This document shows, piece by piece, positions 7,858 through 16,065 of a stretch of DNA of 64,000 nucleotides (position 1 is its first letter; every line of letters starts with the position of its first letter). The position numbers and the translations under genes were made by a program. Location: contig JAGWAS010000005.1 in assembly GCA_021296235.1 (NCBI GenBank), forward strand, positions 17,605 to 81,604, read 5' to 3'. The notes beneath the pieces were generated by a model that saw only the letters and a program-made list of their open reading frames with translations, was not told the origin of the DNA and did not search any database. This DNA is from Paracoccaceae bacterium (GTDB lineage Bacteria; Pseudomonadota; Alphaproteobacteria; Rhodobacterales; Rhodobacteraceae).

Positions 7858-9183
7858 TCATGCGTGCCCTCCCGGCTCCGCCGAGCCGGCATATGGAATG
7901 TTCAGCCCGCCATATCGCCGCAACCTGATGTTGGCCTGCTCGGCATGTCCCGCAAAGCCCTCAAGAATGCAAAGCCTGGAACAATATTCCCCCACGAATG
8001 TGGCGGCTTCATCGGTAACAATTTTCTGGTAGCTGTGGGTCTTGAGATATTTGCCCACCCATAACCCGCCGGTATAGCGGCCGGCGCGCCGTGTCGGCAA
8101 TGTGTGGTTGGTTCCGACTATCTTGTCTCCATTCGCCACGTTGGTTCTCGGTCCAAGGAACAGCGCCCCGTAGGATGTCATGTTGTCCAAGTACCAGTCG
8201 TCGCGGTCGGTCATGACCTGCACATGTTCGGCTGCAATCTCATTGGCGGTCTCAAGCATTTCCAAATGGGTGTCGCAAAGTATGACCTCACCGTAATCCT
8301 CCCAACTCCGAGCTGCTGTTCTGGCCGTCGGCAGGATTCCAAGGAGCCTCTCGACTTCCCTTATGGTGTTTTCCGCCAACCGACGGTCGTTGGTGACAAG
8401 TGTAGCCGGCGAATCGAATCCGTGCTCTGCCTGGCCAAGAAGGTCGGTTGCACAGAGTTCGGCATCAACCGTGTCGTCAGCAATGACCATCGTTTCAGTT
8501 GGCCCAGCGAGCAGGTCAATTCCCACCTTGCCAAAAAGTTGCCTCTTGGCTTCGGCAACGAATGCGTTGCCCGGGCCGACCAGCATGTCGACCGCACTGA
8601 TGGATTCGGTGCCGAGTGCCATGGCTCCCACCGCCTGAATGCCGCCAAGCAGATATATCTCGTGGGCACCGCCGAAATGGATTGCGGCGATGACCGCGGG
8701 ATGCGGTTCGCCATTGACCGGCGGAGTTGCGGCAACGATGCGCGGCACGCCGGCGACATCAGCGGTGGCAACGGACATGTGAGCGGCCGCGACCAGTGGA
8801 AACTTGCCCCCCGGAACATAGCAACCGGCTGATCGGACCGGTATGTTCTTGTGGCCAAGGATGACGCCGGGCATCGTTTCGACTTCAATGTCGAGCATCG
8901 ATTCGCGCTGTGCCTTCGCAAAATTGCGCACCTGCTCCTGGGCAAAGCGGATGTCGTGAATCTGCTGGCCGGTGAGTGTGGAGACCAGCCGTTCGATCTC
9001 GGTTTCAGACAGTCTGAACGAATCTGGATTGAAGCCGTCAAATTTGGCCGACATTTCCCGCACCGCTGCGTCGCCGCGATCCTCAATGTCCTTGAGTGCG
9101 GCCGCAACTGTCCCCTTTACTCCCTCGTCGTCCTCGGATCGCTCCGAGTCCGGTTTGCCTCTCTTTAGATATTCAACTGCCAA
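7858..9183 (-). CDS. Histidinol-dehydrogenase paralogue (catabolic alcohol dehydrogenase, possibly HpsN-like)
   Basis: This 441-residue NAD- and zinc-dependent four-electron dehydrogenase is of the HisD fold. Active-site elements are intact: QAEHG (zinc-binding Gln and His), the Glu-His pair in [19 protein letters not shown] (Asp ligand) and a C-terminal His in THSYQ. Being in a catabolic operon without other his genes, it is most likely one of the paralogues that oxidise other vicinal hydroxyl compounds to acids. The dihydroxypropanesulfonate dehydrogenase HpsN of roseobacters is the best-known example; I cannot confirm that substrate. The TTG at 9183 is chosen: AAGGAG lies nine bases upstream and the N-terminus [10 protein letters not shown] then matches the family. 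An ATG at 9201 is the alternative. It overlaps the SnoaL stop by 11 bases. Confidence 0.86.
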   Translation of the reverse strand: MAVEYLKRGKPDSERSEDDEGVKGTVAAALKDIEDRGDAAVREMSAKFDGFNPDSFRLSETEIERLVSTLTGQQIHDIRFAQEQVRNFAKAQRESMLDIEVETMPGVILGHKNIPVRSAGCYVPGGKFPLVAAAHMSVATADVAGVPRIVAATPPVNGEPHPAVIAAIHFGGAHEIYLLGGIQAVGAMALGTESISAVDMLVGPGNAFVAEAKRQLFGKVGIDLLAGPTETMVIADDTVDAELCATDLLGQAEHGFDSPATLVTNDRRLAENTIREVERLLGILPTARTAARSWEDYGEVILCDTHLEMLETANEIAAEHVQVMTDRDDWYLDNMTSYGALFLGPRTNVANGDKIVGTNHTLPTRRAGRYTGGLWVGKYLKTHSYQKIVTDEAATFVGEYCSRLCILEGFAGHAEQANIRLRRYGGLNIPYAGSAEPGGHA

Positions 9184-9733
9184 CTTGTTCTGCTCCTTCA
9201 TCGGGGACCGGGGGCTTGCGCTCTCCCCGGTCATAGATTTCCCAGCCCTCGCCGTTGAAGACATCAACCCCCAACTGCCTGAGCACATCAGGAAAATCGA
9301 CCATGACCCAATTGTCGACGATTTTCCCGTCCTTGACCCTCCAGAAATCCATGTAGCGGATCGATACCCGGCGGCCGGTTGGCTCTACGCCGAGAAACCT
9401 GCCGGAGTGCACCGCCTCCTGCCGTCCGAAGGCGGCAGCCCACTCACCCATGAATAGACGGGCCTCGTCTATGCACACCTTTTCCGAGAACGCCGCCTGG
9501 AACGGCTTCTGCCAATTTTCCTGAAATTCGTGCAAGCCATTCTTGACTCCGCAGCCGCAGTTTCCCATCCAGCGGAAACTCGCTGAGAAGAATTCATCGA
9601 TATCCCCAATCCTGTGGTCATTAAGTCCATCAACCATGCCTTCGATGACGCGGCGCGTTTCCATCGTCTTCGATGGATCAAAGCTGCGTGTCAATACCGC
9701 CTGCCGGGGTCTGGCCCCCTTCATGCCGCGCAT
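9173..9733 (-). CDS. Single-domain SnoaL-like (NTF2-fold) protein
   Basis: This 186-residue SnoaL-like protein has the typical start ([21 protein letters not shown]) of environmental SnoaL/ester-cyclase proteins. Its C-terminal segment [17 protein letters not shown] then [11 protein letters not shown] closely resembles the end of the double protein at 14518-15498, so the two are probably paralogues. The ATG at 9733 has GAAGGA nine bases upstream and lies 22 bases after the permease stop. Its placement between transporter and dehydrogenase genes suggests a step on an imported compound, but no reaction can be named. Confidence 0.82.
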   Translation of the reverse strand: MRGMKGARPRQAVLTRSFDPSKTMETRRVIEGMVDGLNDHRIGDIDEFFSASFRWMGNCGCGVKNGLHEFQENWQKPFQAAFSEKVCIDEARLFMGEWAAAFGRQEAVHSGRFLGVEPTGRRVSIRYMDFWRVKDGKIVDNWVMVDFPDVLRQLGVDVFNGEGWEIYDRGERKPPVPDEGAEQVGS

Positions 9734-9755
9734 CCGGGCGGTTCCTTCAACTCTG

Positions 9756-10913
9756 TCATCCCTTCACGGCTCCAGCGGTGAGGCCGCTGACGATCTGCCG
9801 CTGAAACACCATGACCAACAGAAATAGGGGTGCAGTTATCGAAACCGCGGCAGCGACGGCCTTGACTTGGTCCGTGGTCGTTGTTTCCCGGTTGAAGAAA
9901 CCTGCAATCGCAGGAACCATTGTTTGGTTGGTTGCATCCAGAAGCAGGGAGGTTACGAGGAAATCGTTGTAGGCAAGCAGGAAGCTGAACAGGCCGGTTG
10001 TGATGACGCCGGGCCACATCACCGGCATTATGACCCAGCGGAATGCTTGGAAATGAGTGCAGCCGTCAACCCTGGCTGCTTCGTCAAGTTCCGCCGGTAT
10101 GTTCTGGAAAAAGGATCTGAGCATCCAAATCGTGAAGGGCTGATTGATCGACACGAGAACTGCAATGACCGCAAATGGCTTGCCGTAAAGTGTCGGCGCC
10201 AATTCCCCAAGAAGCGGCCGCAGGAATTCAGCTGAATTGATGAAAACCGGCAGATAGCCCGCGACCAGAACTGAGTGAGGCAGTGCGCGAAATACCAGCG
10301 CAACGATGAGTATCCAGAATGCAAGGCTTGATCCGGATCGGGCCAGCCCGTAGCCGGCCAGCGTTCCAACCGTCAGGGAGACGGTAACAACCCCGGTCGT
10401 AACCATGAGCGAATTTAAGAAATTGCGGTAAAAGCCGTCCCCAATCCAGACTGACTTATAATGCTCAATTGTAAAGCCGATAATCGGCTTGCCCAGTGGA
10501 CCGGCAAGCTTGTTGATCGCAGGCATGACAGAAGGGAGGATCCATGCGATGACCACAACGAACACAAGGCCGTAGAGCAGCGATCCGAATATCCAACCGA
10601 GAAGTGTGCTGCCGAAGGGCGGATGGGCCTTGACCAGATGCGGCATTCTCCGTGTCGCAAACCTCACAAATTGCCAGATGGCGGTTCCACCGATTGCGAT
10701 GTCCAGGATTGACAAACCCTTTCCGGCATCCCGCGTGAATGGACCAAACACCACATGCAGCGGATTGGAGGCAAATGCGTCAACCGGCAGCTTGAAACTC
10801 ATGACCGATATCCAGGCGATCGGGAAAGCTGCCAAAAGGCACCAAAAGGCGATAAAGCCGATTGAGGCGACGCGCAGGCCTGTCGACATTCGCAGTGAGC
10901 GCGGTGCGGCCAT
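9756..10913 (-). CDS. Carbohydrate-type ABC transporter permease (MalG-like)
   Basis: This 385-residue inner-membrane permease is of the MalFG/CUT1 type. The EAA loop that contacts the ATPase is clear (DEAARVDGCTHFQAFRWVIM). At least six membrane segments are visible. An unusually long stretch between the first and second, about residues 45-140, carries an extra hydrophobic segment. The ATG at 10913 overlaps the stop of the upstream permease by one base (TGATG), giving translational coupling. It pairs with that gene to form the channel for the SBP at 12058 and ATPase at 13357. Confidence 0.92.
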   Translation of the reverse strand: MAAPRSLRMSTGLRVASIGFIAFWCLLAAFPIAWISVMSFKLPVDAFASNPLHVVFGPFTRDAGKGLSILDIAIGGTAIWQFVRFATRRMPHLVKAHPPFGSTLLGWIFGSLLYGLVFVVVIAWILPSVMPAINKLAGPLGKPIIGFTIEHYKSVWIGDGFYRNFLNSLMVTTGVVTVSLTVGTLAGYGLARSGSSLAFWILIVALVFRALPHSVLVAGYLPVFINSAEFLRPLLGELAPTLYGKPFAVIAVLVSINQPFTIWMLRSFFQNIPAELDEAARVDGCTHFQAFRWVIMPVMWPGVITTGLFSFLLAYNDFLVTSLLLDATNQTMVPAIAGFFNRETTTTDQVKAVAAAVSITAPLFLLVMVFQRQIVSGLTAGAVKG

Positions 10914-11938
10914 CAGTTCAGACCCGCCCTGTGGTCGCGCCATGTCTTGCGCAGGAGCGGCACAAGAATGATGACAATGCCAACCATCGTCAGCATGGCG
11001 CTGGCTGAGGCACTGCTCACCGCCCGGTTTCCGGTTTCGTCGGGAGTCAGGAAGTCGTAGGTCAGCCACTGAAGGGAGATCACATAACCCTGCGAGCGGA
11101 ATCCGACGATCTCCTCAAATACGCGGTATGCATCCATCAGGTGAATCAGCGAGACGAAGACGATCAGTGGCATCAAGTGTGGAATGACCACATAGCGCAG
11201 CCGTTCAATCCTGTTTGCACCGTCGATCACCGCACTTTCGACGGTGTCGTTGTTGACCGTCTGCAGCCCTGCATAGAAAACGACAAAGGCGAACGGTGCA
11301 ACATGCCAAACACGGTAGAACAGCATCAGCAGTTCAATCGTCCAGGCATGTCCGAGCATTGCGATGTCGCGTTCAATCACCCATTCGAGAAATGCCGTCA
11401 GTATGCCGTCACCGACAAACAGCCATCTGATCGACAGGGCTCCGATGACCGGAGTTATGATGAAAGGCAAAAGGGACACGAAAATGATCTGCCCCCGCAC
11501 TGTTTTCGCAGCACTGTTGACCGCAAGCGCAATGAGCAACCCCACACCGATGACCAGCGGGAGGGTAACCAGCGTGAAGGTCAGCGTGAATCGCAGTGCC
11601 TTCCAGAAATCAATCACCATCAGCTTCGACCAACTGAAGTCCTTGACGGCGGCCCAGAACCTGTCGAGTTCGAGTACGCTCCGATAGGTTTGCAGACCGA
11701 CGAATTCAGTCGTCCTTATCGGAATTCCGTCTTCGTCCAACTCCAGTTGGATGCGGGATTCCGTAGTGCAAATCTGGTTGATGAATCCCGGAGTGCAGGT
11801 TTCGGCCACCACCGTCGTGTACACCGGTTGGGTTACATGGAAACTCTGCCAGAAAACCGCTGCCAACGGTGCAGCGATGAAGATGAACATGAGCAGAAGG
11901 GATGGGCCGACGAACGTCGCAAAAACGCGAAACTTCAA
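10913..11938 (-). CDS. Carbohydrate-type ABC transporter permease (MalF-like)
   Basis: This 341-residue inner-membrane permease has a first membrane helix near residues 10-32. A large, probably periplasmic insert follows (about 35-110; Cys residues and an ELDEDG segment), then the core helices. The EAA-like loop is VIDGANRIERLRYVVIPHL. It forms a heterodimer with the overlapping downstream permease. It begins about 120 bases after the binding-protein stop, across a strong hairpin (11992-12018) that could lower permease expression relative to the binding protein. Confidence 0.91.
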   Translation of the reverse strand: MKFRVFATFVGPSLLLMFIFIAAPLAAVFWQSFHVTQPVYTTVVAETCTPGFINQICTTESRIQLELDEDGIPIRTTEFVGLQTYRSVLELDRFWAAVKDFSWSKLMVIDFWKALRFTLTFTLVTLPLVIGVGLLIALAVNSAAKTVRGQIIFVSLLPFIITPVIGALSIRWLFVGDGILTAFLEWVIERDIAMLGHAWTIELLMLFYRVWHVAPFAFVVFYAGLQTVNNDTVESAVIDGANRIERLRYVVIPHLMPLIVFVSLIHLMDAYRVFEEIVGFRSQGYVISLQWLTYDFLTPDETGNRAVSSASASAMLTMVGIVIILVPLLRKTWRDHRAGLN

Positions 11939-11991
11939 TTTGCCCTCCTTTCCGCCCTACGCCGCCGATTGCCGCCTGCGCCGGTTGATTG

Positions 11992-12018
11992 CGGAACGGG
12001 GAGCATGTCCCCGTTCCG
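11992..12018. terminator. Perfect 11-bp hairpin between binding-protein and permease genes
   Basis: CGGAACGGGGA and TCCCCGTTCCG are separated by 5 bases (GCATG). Read on the minus strand, the direction of the operon, the hairpin has no T-tract after it, so it fits an intercistronic processing or stability hairpin. Read on the plus strand it is followed by G and six T (12020-12025), so it would stop antisense transcription entering the operon. Confidence 0.7.
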
Positions 12019-12057
12019 GTTTTTTGGCGGCACCGGTGGCTTCCGGTGTTCAGGCGC

Positions 12058-13266
12058 CTAGTTGATTAGGCCAGCTTCCTTGGCCGCCGTTACGTATGCC
12101 GCCTCGATGTCGATCAATGTGGCCGCTGCATCTTTGGCACCTGTCAGGAAATCGGACAGGCCGGTGCCGAGTGCGTTGTGCATAAGACCCAGCGCCGGGC
12201 TGGCGGGATATGGAACTGCGCCATTCGCAGCCGTCGCCGCCGCTCCGGCCGACAGCGGTCCGGGTTCATAGCCGTCGATCAGCCAAATTGCGGCGGCGTT
12301 GTTTGCCATGACCATTTCCGTGTCGATTCCCTCCATTGCCACCCGAAAAGCGGCATCCGCCTCTTCGTCCGTGATGTTTTTGGCGATGACGATCCCATCC
12401 CACCACAACGCCGCATGCGGCCGAACCGGACCAACAGGGGCAGAATCCATTTCGACCAGGCCCACGACTTGGCTTTCGTTCGGATCAACAACATTTCCGG
12501 CGCGAGATGCCCAAAGATTGGCCATTGCGATCTTGCCTTGCTGGAACTGCTGCTGAACGTAGGTCGAATCGGACTGAAGGAATTCGGGATCCATGTTCTC
12601 CGAAAGAGCCGCCATCAACTCCAGCGTTGCCATGCCATGCTCGTTGTTGATTGAAGGATGATTGTTCTCGTCAAAGAATTCGCCACCGAAACCGAGGTAG
12701 TTGTTGATGAACTCATTTCCGAGATTCCATCCGGTCATGTAAGTGCCGCCGAGCGGATAGTCGACGACGCCGGCTTCTCGGATGGCTTCGGCTGCAGCAA
12801 GCACTTCATCGTAGCTTGTTGGCGGATCAATGCCGAGGTCGGCGAGGATGTCCTTCCGAAACATCAAGTGCTGAGCATTGACCATCATTGCGATGGCCCA
12901 GGTCTGACCATTGATTTTGATCAGCTGGTTGGGTTCAAGATGCTGGCCATGCTTGGCAACAAGGTCGTCAAGCGGGCGAATGGTGCCGGCGTTGTATAGC
13001 GGGTTGAATGTTCCATTCGAGACACCGCCAATGTGATAAAGCGAGGGCTCGGCCGCAAATGCCGCTGGCTGCTTTGTGCGGAATTCCTGGTCAAGCTCGG
13101 CTTCAAAATTGCCGCATTCCGCCATGGCGGAGGTGGCGGCCTTCCATGCCTCGAAACCGGCGGTGAGGGATTTCAGCGGAACCGTGTTCTCAAAGGCGCA
13201 GTCTGCCCACGCTCCGCCGGTGCCGAGTGCAAGCGCACCAGCCAGGAAAATGTTCGATAATTTCAT
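12058..13266 (-). CDS. ABC transporter extracellular solute-binding protein
   Basis: This 402-residue periplasmic binding protein is of the family-1 (MalE/UgpB-like) type. The N-terminus MKLSNIFLAGALALGTGGAWA is a Sec signal peptide, with likely cleavage after AWA. The mature part shows typical elements such as YDEVLAAAEAIREAG, GKIAMANLWASRAG and a C-terminal TLIDIEAAYVTAAKEAG helix. The ATG at 13266 is preferred because an earlier in-frame ATG at 13344 would bury the signal peptide. The ligand is unknown. Binding proteins of this family take sugars, glycerol phosphates and also betaine-like or small polar compounds. Confidence 0.93.
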   Translation of the reverse strand: MKLSNIFLAGALALGTGGAWADCAFENTVPLKSLTAGFEAWKAATSAMAECGNFEAELDQEFRTKQPAAFAAEPSLYHIGGVSNGTFNPLYNAGTIRPLDDLVAKHGQHLEPNQLIKINGQTWAIAMMVNAQHLMFRKDILADLGIDPPTSYDEVLAAAEAIREAGVVDYPLGGTYMTGWNLGNEFINNYLGFGGEFFDENNHPSINNEHGMATLELMAALSENMDPEFLQSDSTYVQQQFQQGKIAMANLWASRAGNVVDPNESQVVGLVEMDSAPVGPVRPHAALWWDGIVIAKNITDEEADAAFRVAMEGIDTEMVMANNAAAIWLIDGYEPGPLSAGAAATAANGAVPYPASPALGLMHNALGTGLSDFLTGAKDAAATLIDIEAAYVTAAKEAGLIN

Positions 13267-13356
13267 TTCTGTTCTCTCTGATCTAGCTTCGGTGTGTAGG
13301 GGCGTCCTTTCGGCTTTCGGCTTGTTCATCCGGAGAGACGCCAATCCCCGGAACCG

Positions 13357-14409
13357 TCATCCGGTTCCGATCGCGGCACCTGACCTGCTGTCAAACAGGT
13401 GACAGATGCCTGCCGGTGCGGAAATCCTGACGGTTTCCCCGATTTTCGCCCGGTAATCCTTTGCGGCCTTGACCGAAACGAGGGTTCCGCCAGCCCGCAT
13501 TGTCAACATTGTTGCATCTCCCAGCAATTCCATCGTGTAGACCGTGGCCATTATCTCTCCGCCGGATTTGGTTACCATGGCGTCCTCGGCCCTGAATCCA
13601 GCGCAGATTGGTCCATCGGGGGCATTGAGTCCTTCAATTCGGACATTTTCGCCTACGAAGGCCCCGTTCGAGATTTCGCCCGACATGAGATTCATGGCAG
13701 GGGATCCGATGAAGCCGGCAACAAAGGTGTTTGTCGGTCGATCATAGATCTCGGCAGGCGTGCCGACCTGTTGCACGACACCCTTTTCCATGACGACAAC
13801 CCGGTCGGCCAAGGTCATCGCCTCGACCTGATCGTGGGTAACATAGATTGTGGTGACCTTGAGTTCGTGGCTGAGATTCTTGATTTGAGCCCTTGTCGAA
13901 ACCCTCAGTTTGGCGTCGAGATTGGAAAGTGGCTCGTCCATGAGAAACACATTGGGTTCCCTGACGATGGCCCGTGCAAGGGCCACCCTCTGGCGTTGGC
14001 CACCTGAGAGCTCGGCCGGCTTGCGGTGCATGAATTCAGTGAGTTCAACCATTTCAGCAGCGCGCATGACCCGTTGCTCATGCGTTGAGGGGTCAATCTT
14101 GCGAACCTTGAGCGGAAACCTGATGTTCTCTCGTACGTTCATGTTGGGGTACAGCCCGTAGGACTGAAAAACCATCGCCACGTCCCGATCCTTCGGATCA
14201 AGGTCATTGACGACCCGCCCGTCAATGGCGATTTCGCCTTCGGATACGTCTTCAAGTCCGGCAATCATGCGCATTGTCGTGGTCTTGCCGCAACCGGACG
14301 GACCAAGAAGAACCAGAAACTCGCGATCGGCAATTGTCAGGTTGAAATCATGGACGCCGGTGAAACCGCCCCATGTCTTGGTGACGTTTCGCAGCTTGAT
14401 TTCTGCCAT
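13357..14409 (-). CDS. ABC transporter ATP-binding protein (UgpC/MalK-like)
   Basis: This 350-residue ATPase has an N-terminal nucleotide-binding domain (GPSGCGKTTT, Q-loop MVFQSYGLYPNM, LSGGQRQRVALARA, FLMDEPLSNLDAKL, H-loop YVTHDQ). A C-terminal TOBE/MalK regulatory domain follows (from about residue 240; ICAGFRAEDAM). It is the first gene of the long minus-strand operon. The ATG at 14409 follows a G-rich stretch; the TTG at 14412 is an alternative. A candidate LacI operator lies 26 bases upstream. MalK-type ATPases can serve more than one permease pair. Confidence 0.93.
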   Translation of the reverse strand: MAEIKLRNVTKTWGGFTGVHDFNLTIADREFLVLLGPSGCGKTTTMRMIAGLEDVSEGEIAIDGRVVNDLDPKDRDVAMVFQSYGLYPNMNVRENIRFPLKVRKIDPSTHEQRVMRAAEMVELTEFMHRKPAELSGGQRQRVALARAIVREPNVFLMDEPLSNLDAKLRVSTRAQIKNLSHELKVTTIYVTHDQVEAMTLADRVVVMEKGVVQQVGTPAEIYDRPTNTFVAGFIGSPAMNLMSGEISNGAFVGENVRIEGLNAPDGPICAGFRAEDAMVTKSGGEIMATVYTMELLGDATMLTMRAGGTLVSVKAAKDYRAKIGETVRISAPAGICHLFDSRSGAAIGTG

Positions 14410-14434
14410 CAATCCCCCCCGACGGCAAGCCGCT

Positions 14435-14450
14435 TTGCATACGATTGCAA
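14435..14450. promoter_or_regulatory. Candidate LacI-family operator
   Basis: TTGCATACGATTGCAA has arms TTGCA/TGCAA flanking a six-base centre that contains the CG step usual in LacI-family operators. It lies in the 108-base divergent region between the ABC ATPase gene (minus) and the double-SnoaL gene (plus), at the head of the operon that encodes a LacI regulator. The link to that regulator is inference. Confidence 0.5.
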
Positions 14451-14517
14451 TGCCAATTCCAGCCCCTTAGCATGATGGGGTGCCAAACGGCAACTCGAAT
14501 CTGGAGTGGAGAGGCAA

Positions 14518-15498
14518 GTGAAGGATGTTGCGGCACCCCGCGTCCGGGATTTTCTGGAAGGTCTGATGCGTGTTCCCATCGACGAGATGGAGGGATTTGC
14601 CGATACCATGTTGGCTCCGGACGCCGTCTGGGACATTGCGCATCCGTTCAACCGCCTTGAGGGACGAAGGCAAATCCTGAGAGAATTTGTGCTGCCGCTC
14701 CGTGCCGCTTTCAATGGGGCAATGCGCCGGGACGAGATATTCATCGCCGGGACCAATCGGCGAGCCAATGGCGGTGATTGGGTTGCCGCCGTTTCCCACT
14801 ATTTCGGAAACTTCAACTCCCCTTTCTGCGGAATAAGACCTTCCGGGAGGCTGTCCTTTCTGCGATCCGGCGAGTTTCATCGGATTTCCGGTGGGAGAAT
14901 CGTTGAATCGAAAATTCTCATGGATCTTCCCGACCTTATGCGACAGGCTGGCTGCAATCCCTTTCCGAAGGAAATGGGAACCGAGATGCTGTTTCCCGGG
15001 CCGGCGACGCATGACGGAATTCTGCCAAATGATCCGGAACAGGGACGAAGGACGCTTGACCTGGTCGAGGGGATGCTGGGTGATCTGCACGAATTCGACC
15101 CGCGATCCTTCTCCTCAGCGGGACAAACCGGTGAGGGCGGCCACTGGCATGAAAACATGCTCTGGTACGGGCCAGGTGGAATCGGTTCCAACTTCCGGTG
15201 GGACGGCTTCGTGAAGGATCACCGCAGACCGTTCCTCGAAGCTTTTCCCGACCGGGCTGGCGGCAACCACTACTGCCGCATCGGCGACGGCGACTACGCC
15301 GCGGTTTCCGGCTGGCCCTCAATGACCATGACCCATCGTTCACAGTATCTCGGCGTTCTACCGAGCGGACGCAAGCTCACCCTGCGTGTCATGGATTTCT
15401 ACCGATGCAGCAACTCCAAAATCATGGAGAACTGGGTTCTTTTGGATTTGGGCGATCTTATGCGCCAGATGGGAAAAGATATTTTTGACTGCACCTGA
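14518..15498 (+). CDS. Tandem SnoaL-like (NTF2-fold) protein
   Basis: This 326-residue protein is made of two related SnoaL-like halves. The first ends GEFHRISGGRIVESKILMDL then PDLMRQAG (about residue 145). The second ends VMDFYRCSNSKIMENWVLLD then LGDLMRQMG (about residue 318). The repeated RIV/KIM-E-W/K-L-D-L-DLMRQ pattern shows an internal duplication. The second half also matches the single-domain protein at 9173-9733. The GTG at 14518 has GGAG six bases upstream; the GTG at 14506 is an alternative with a poorer ribosome site. It is transcribed divergently from the transporter operon and shares its regulatory region. Function is unknown; dehydratase, isomerase or ligand-binding roles are all compatible with the fold. 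Confidence 0.8.
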   Translation: MKDVAAPRVRDFLEGLMRVPIDEMEGFADTMLAPDAVWDIAHPFNRLEGRRQILREFVLPLRAAFNGAMRRDEIFIAGTNRRANGGDWVAAVSHYFGNFNSPFCGIRPSGRLSFLRSGEFHRISGGRIVESKILMDLPDLMRQAGCNPFPKEMGTEMLFPGPATHDGILPNDPEQGRRTLDLVEGMLGDLHEFDPRSFSSAGQTGEGGHWHENMLWYGPGGIGSNFRWDGFVKDHRRPFLEAFPDRAGGNHYCRIGDGDYAAVSGWPSMTMTHRSQYLGVLPSGRKLTLRVMDFYRCSNSKIMENWVLLDLGDLMRQMGKDIFDCT

Positions 15499-16065
15499 AG
15501 GGGACAAGACTCAATTGTTTCATGGCCAACACCATTGCAGCCTGACAACCCGCAACATCCACAGTGGAGACAATTCATGCAGATCGTCAGAGGGTCAATT
15601 TTCTGAAAATTCATTTGCATATCCTGCTTGCCAACTGCGCTGGTCAGTCATTTCTCCACCAAGAGGTGGCTCATCAAGGATGCATTGGCTTCAGCAGAAA
15701 TTATGCGTTCGAACTTGCAGGCTGCAGAACCGGGCGAGCAACGTTCTCACCATCGACATTCATCCAACCGAGCAATTCGGCAACGGGAACATGATTGACC
15801 ACGGCGAGTGCGAAGTTCACGTCCGCACTGCCATGTTCCATGTTCTCGACATCAACGCCCAATTCAATGCCGTTTTGGAATATTCCGAACCGGGAGCATT
15901 GGGCGCAGGTTTTCAGTGAGGTGCGCAGGCCAAATTCTATTTTACATTTGCGTCGATGGTGCTTTTGGAAGGGTTCCAGCCAACAATCACCATTAAACCA
16001 AAATGTTATTCTGTGAACAACGTACTGCACCTCATGTGCGCAAGAAACGATCAGCGTCGGTGTGG
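15499..16065. other. Intergenic region, possible decayed gene
   Basis: No intact gene was recognised. On the minus strand, about 15711-15940, one open stretch reads protein-like (IELGVDVENMEHGSADVNFA then LAVVNHVPVAELLGWMN). It lacks a convincing start and ribosome site and I cannot place it in a family, so it could be the remnant of a gene downstream of the MttB-like gene. No intrinsic terminator was seen for either flanking gene. Confidence 0.4.

Noticed and set aside
6969..7928. A 319-codon plus-strand frame
   Set aside because: It runs across the SDR and LacI genes on the other strand and has no family resemblance.
7858..9183. Annotation as the histidine-biosynthesis HisD
   Set aside because: The gene is in a catabolic operon without other his genes, and HisD paralogues with other substrates are known; named as a paralogue instead.
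11141..12061. A 306-codon plus-strand frame
   Set aside because: It is antisense to an ABC permease; high His/Gln/Arg content is typical of a reverse-strand shadow of a membrane protein.
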